Shown one piece after another: positions 61,202 through 64,000 of a DNA stretch of 64,000 bases; within the stretch, counting starts at the first letter, position 1, and each line of letters opens with the position of its first letter. The position numbers and the translations under genes are program-made. The notes under the pieces were generated by a model that did not search any database, was not told the origin of the DNA, and saw nothing but the letters and a program-made list of their open reading frames with translations. Source of the DNA: Arachis hypogaea (lineage: Eukaryota > Streptophyta > Magnoliopsida > Fabales > Fabaceae); NCBI RefSeq assembly GCF_003086295.3, contig NC_092050.1, forward strand, positions 147,814,699 through 147,878,698, written 5' to 3'.

Positions 61202-61510
61202 TTATTCTTTTGGTTTTATATTTTGAAAAGATTGAATAATCTTTTCATTGTTAATATAATCAAATGTCTTTCTTTCTATATATGTCACTAAACAATCATT
61301 TAAAAATTCATCTCCCATATAGTTGTGAAGCTGACTCTTTATGATGTTTATAGCAAAAAAAGTTCTTTCAACTGATGCAGTTACTACAGGCAAAACTAAA
61401 ACTAACTTTAAAAGAAGAAACACTAATGGATAAACAATATTTTTTCGAGTCTCAACCAATTTTTGAGAAAAAACACCAATCCCATTTAAGTTTGAGATCC
61501 AATCTCCAAT
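61202..61510 (-). pseudogene. hAT transposase C-terminal dimerisation region
   Basis: On the minus strand the open frame reads NIVYPLVFLLLKLVLVLPVV, TASVERTFFAINIIKSQLHN and YMGDEFLNDCLVTYIERKTF, the hAT dimerisation domain with its conserved (A/T)SVER(T/S)F and LNDCLV motifs. It belongs to the TTF-type zinc-finger hAT proteins common in plants. The catalytic and zinc-finger parts that should lie further right are absent; the homology ends near 61510 and is replaced by AT-rich DNA. The element it came from probably ended near 62690. Confidence 0.85.
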
Positions 61511-61514
61511 GATA

Positions 61515-62693
61515 AAATTCTTTTGAAATACTTCTCCATTACTAATAAGATAAAATTATAAATCTAAATTAATTAATTAATAAAATTAATTCAAAATTCT
61601 ACACAAATTGAAAAGTTCAGTATAAAATTATAAATACAAAATTGATCAATTAATTAATAAAATTTCCATTAGGCAACAACAGCAAGCCAGTAATTAATAA
61701 TATCCCAAATTTCTAATTCAAAATAACTTAATACACAAAAATAATTAACAAACAAATTAATGAAACTAAATTATCAATTACATCATCAGAACAAATTTAA
61801 TCACAAATTCACAATTACTAAACCAACTATATCAAATTATCAATTATCAAACAATGAAGCAAATGAGCAATAAACTGAATGAAGCAACCAACTAACTAAG
61901 CAAGCAGATATCGATTTCGGTGAATCATGAATGTACTATCCATATGAACTATGTGCTAACTATTGATTATTATTCAGTCACATCAAAATATAACACTCCA
62001 ATAGAACTTGAATCTCAATGAACATAATAGATTTGGTTAGTTGCTCATATTTTCTTGTTTCAACTTAACAAGAAAACCAACACAATACCACCTAACCAAT
62101 GCCATGTTACGCAAACCATTCCTTTATTCTAAATCTCCACCCCAAAAGTTTATTTATTTATAATGTACATATGCTATAATTAATTGGTTACAGGATAGAC
62201 GTGAGAATTGTTTAGTATTTACCACTCTTGATAGTTTGATTTGGGTTTCCAATTATGTACCAAGAGAAAAGAGTCTAAGACTGAACTACTGAACTCCAAG
62301 AGGATAACCTAGTAGCTGTGCGGCGCCCAGTGGCAATAGGCAGTAGAACGAAGGAGAAACCGATGAACTGACGGAGCCACACGGGAGAAATGCTAAACAG
62401 GGCAGCGACGCCAGTGTCAGGGAGCTAGTGACACTGCCACACTGACGGAGACGCAGAGTGGTAGGCTGGCGATAGTAACCCTGGAGCTTGGAGGCTGGAG
62501 GGCGAAGGTTGGAGTAGTTAGGGATTTGGGGAGAAAGGGAGAAGAAGAAGAGTTAGGGATTTGGAGCTTTGGGCTGGGGGCAAAATTAATTATATAGTGG
62601 GGGAAATTATGGTATTTTATTAAGAACTACTTATTTTTTGAAATTTCATTGGGGGCAGTTGCCCCCACAGCCTTATGAATACATCCGTCCTTG
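61515..62693. mobile_element. Remainder of a decayed hAT element, right end visible
   Basis: The right end in reverse reads ccaaggacggatgtattcat, then gtgggggcaactgccccc, a terminal style of plant TTF-type hAT elements. A GC-richer block (62310-62580) probably is old leader sequence. No left end with the same motif was found, so the span is approximate. Confidence 0.45.
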
Positions 62694-62937
62694 GTTTTGC
62701 ATGCACATTCTAAATAGTTATTTAAATATTTTTACAAAAATTTGGACAAATGAATAAGTTATTTGCCAAATATAAAAATTATTTGTCACGTATAATAAAA
62801 TATAATATTTTTCATATTTTAAATTATTCAAGAAGCGAGGCTAGTTTTTTTTATATGAAAAAAATATTGGTATTTTTGTTGAATATGGGATTATTTGGTG
62901 TAATTACAAATGGGTGGATTTTGCAGGTGGAGAGTCA

Positions 62938-63045
62938 ACACACAAGGTGCGTGTTGGACACGTGTCATCATTCTGACAATACGCAGGATGCGTGTTGGAT
63001 ACGTGTCAATATTCTGGCCAACACGCAAGATGCGTGCTGTATATA
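62938..63045. repeat. 41-bp tandem repeat, 2.6 copies, with CACGTG sites
   Basis: Units begin near 62940, 62981 and 63021 with 'acacgcaagatgcgtgttgg'-like sequence. Each unit contains the inverted pair CACGCA..TGCGTG or a close variant, followed by acacgtgtc or atacgtgtc; the first holds a complete G-box CACGTG. They lie about 110-210 bp upstream of the TATA box of the FAR1-like gene. Confidence 0.75.
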
Positions 63046-63149
63046 TTTTTTGCATGAGAAATCTTCGCATACAAGCGATTAAGGCTTACAAGCCTTACAA
63101 GTCCAATTAACAACTAACCCCCAAAACGCGCTCTTAGTGTTACGTACCT

Positions 63150-63178
63150 TTCACGCGCTATATAACAGAACGCGTGAA
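63150..63178 (+). promoter_or_regulatory. Core promoter with inverted CACGCG pair around a TATA box
   Basis: A perfect 8-bp inverted repeat, ttcacgcg (63150-63157) and cgcgtgaa (63171-63178), encloses TATATAA (63159-63165). CACGCGC (63152-63158) is exactly the core site bound by Arabidopsis FHY3 and FAR1. The gene downstream encodes a protein of the same family, so autoregulation is a natural inference. Transcription should begin about 30 bp further, before a pyrimidine-rich leader. Confidence 0.6.
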
Positions 63179-63415
63179 TATATAACTTCCAATTTTCAAA
63201 AGATTTTGTTTTCTTCTTCGTTCTCCTTCTTGCCAAATTTCTTCGTTCTCCTTCTCGCGCATCTTCCCTTGCCTTTTCGATCGTTCTTTTCCCTGCGTTT
63301 ATCACTGGTTTGTTCTTCGTCATTGACGTGAGTTTCTCTCTCTGTAACTCTAGCTTCATTTTTTTTTTCGATTTTTTGGTTTCTGAAATCAAAGTTTGAA
63401 CTCATTTTGAAGATA

Positions 63416-64000
63416 ATGGATGATTCAACCTCAGATTTTCAGCTGAATCAGGGCGAAGTGAATTTTGAATTTGAATCTAATGAAGTTTCTGAGGTTTGAT
63501 TTACATTCAGCTAATTACGATTACTCTGAATTTTGATGCAGTTATTCGTCTATCATTGTCTAGCTGAATAATTCGTGAACATTGACTGTGAAATTAATGC
63601 ATGAACATAAATCTGTGGATTGAATCTGATGTATTAGTTTTGATTAATTATCTGTAATTTATAGCAGACGCTCGGGTGTAGATCAGAATTTTTTGGGTGT
63701 ATTTTAGGGGAAGTGTGGATGTATTTACAGTTTATGGCTTTTTTGTTATTTTAGTTGAGTTGTTGTCGTTCGGGTGTAGATCAGAAATTATTGGGTGTAT
63801 TTTTAGTTTTTGACATGGTGTATTCTGTAGCCTCTCTGTGTTGTTGATGACCAGTTTGTTCCGAAGGTTGGAATGACTTTTACCACCCTTGAAGATGCTG
63901 AAAAATTTTACAGGGACTACGCCAAGGCTGCAGATTTTTCTACAATATTTCGAAGCACAAATAAGAAGGGAAACGAGATTAAGAATCAATTGATTACATG
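63416..64000 (+). CDS. FAR1/FHY3-related protein, 5' part (runs off the window)
   Basis: Exon 1 (63416-63493) encodes 26 residues beginning MDDSTSDFQLNQGEVNFEFE and ends at a GAG|GTTTGA donor. Exon 2 starts at 63831 after a TGTAG acceptor in the same phase and reads QFVPKVGMTFTTLEDAEKFY, RDYAKAADFSTIFRST and NKKGNEIKNQLIT at the window edge. This is the start of the FAR1 DNA-binding domain (WRKY-GCM1 type zinc finger); the MULE-type and SWIM parts would follow to the right. FAR1 proteins are transcription factors derived from Mutator transposases and act in phytochrome A signalling. Legumes have many element-borne copies, and the TIR-like sequence at 63068-63105 suggests this is one of them. 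The intron (63494-63830) has repeated 'gggtgta' phrases. Confidence 0.85.

Overview
This is nuclear DNA from a flowering plant, probably a legume and most plausibly peanut (Arachis). The basis is split genes with GT-AG introns, very AT-rich intergenic DNA, a dense nest of plant transposons, FAR1-type and MURA-type Mutator genes, and palindromic 'aatcggac..gtccgattt' and 'gggtgtat' repeats that I associate with Arachis. The genus call is inference; no database was searched.

Only two ordinary host genes look intact, both on the minus strand: a 245-residue single-membrane-span protein of unknown function (36560-37297) and a complete six-exon IST1-like ESCRT-III regulator of 641 residues (39592-43041). 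A third gene, FAR1/FHY3-like and itself Mutator-derived, begins at 63416 and runs off the right edge.

The rest is mostly mobile DNA, much of it with intact boundaries. In order: a Mutator-type foldback element (380-3876, 9-bp target duplication) into which a Pack-MULE has jumped (2471-3765, 9-bp duplication) carrying pieces of an LRR receptor kinase gene and a purine permease gene; a 5'-truncated L1-type LINE (6858-12059, 15-bp duplication); a CACTA element (12110-15514, 3-bp duplication) carrying the last two exons of phosphomevalonate kinase; a small Mutator-like element with a 128-bp CT run (about 16544-17651); a Ty3/gypsy retrotransposon of the Tat/Ogre type on the minus strand, with two RNase H domains and an antisense ORF (19229-26386, gag region deleted); and a 6-kb Mutator element (26596-32617, 9-bp duplication) encoding a decayed MURA transposase and, convergently, a small GRF-zinc-finger membrane protein. 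Right of the host genes come a FAR1-element relic with about 415-bp tandem repeats (43911-45640), a hAT-type element (45685-46954), a Mutator MITE (47885-48152), a plant-mobile-domain relic facing a MURA relic (48266-50170), a CACTA end (to 51256), a CYP94 cytochrome P450 fragment (52941-53205), another Mutator-like element (56379-57672), a hAT transposase tail (61202-61510) and the FAR1 gene.

The recurring theme is gene capture. At least four host genes (LRR-RLK, purine permease, phosphomevalonate kinase, CYP94) are represented only by fragments in or beside DNA transposons. Several Mutator-type ends begin GAGTA(A/T), so one transposase family may have moved several of them. The FAR1-like gene has a perfect 8-bp inverted repeat containing the FHY3/FAR1 core site placed around its TATA box, and the core site survives at the matching place in the relic.
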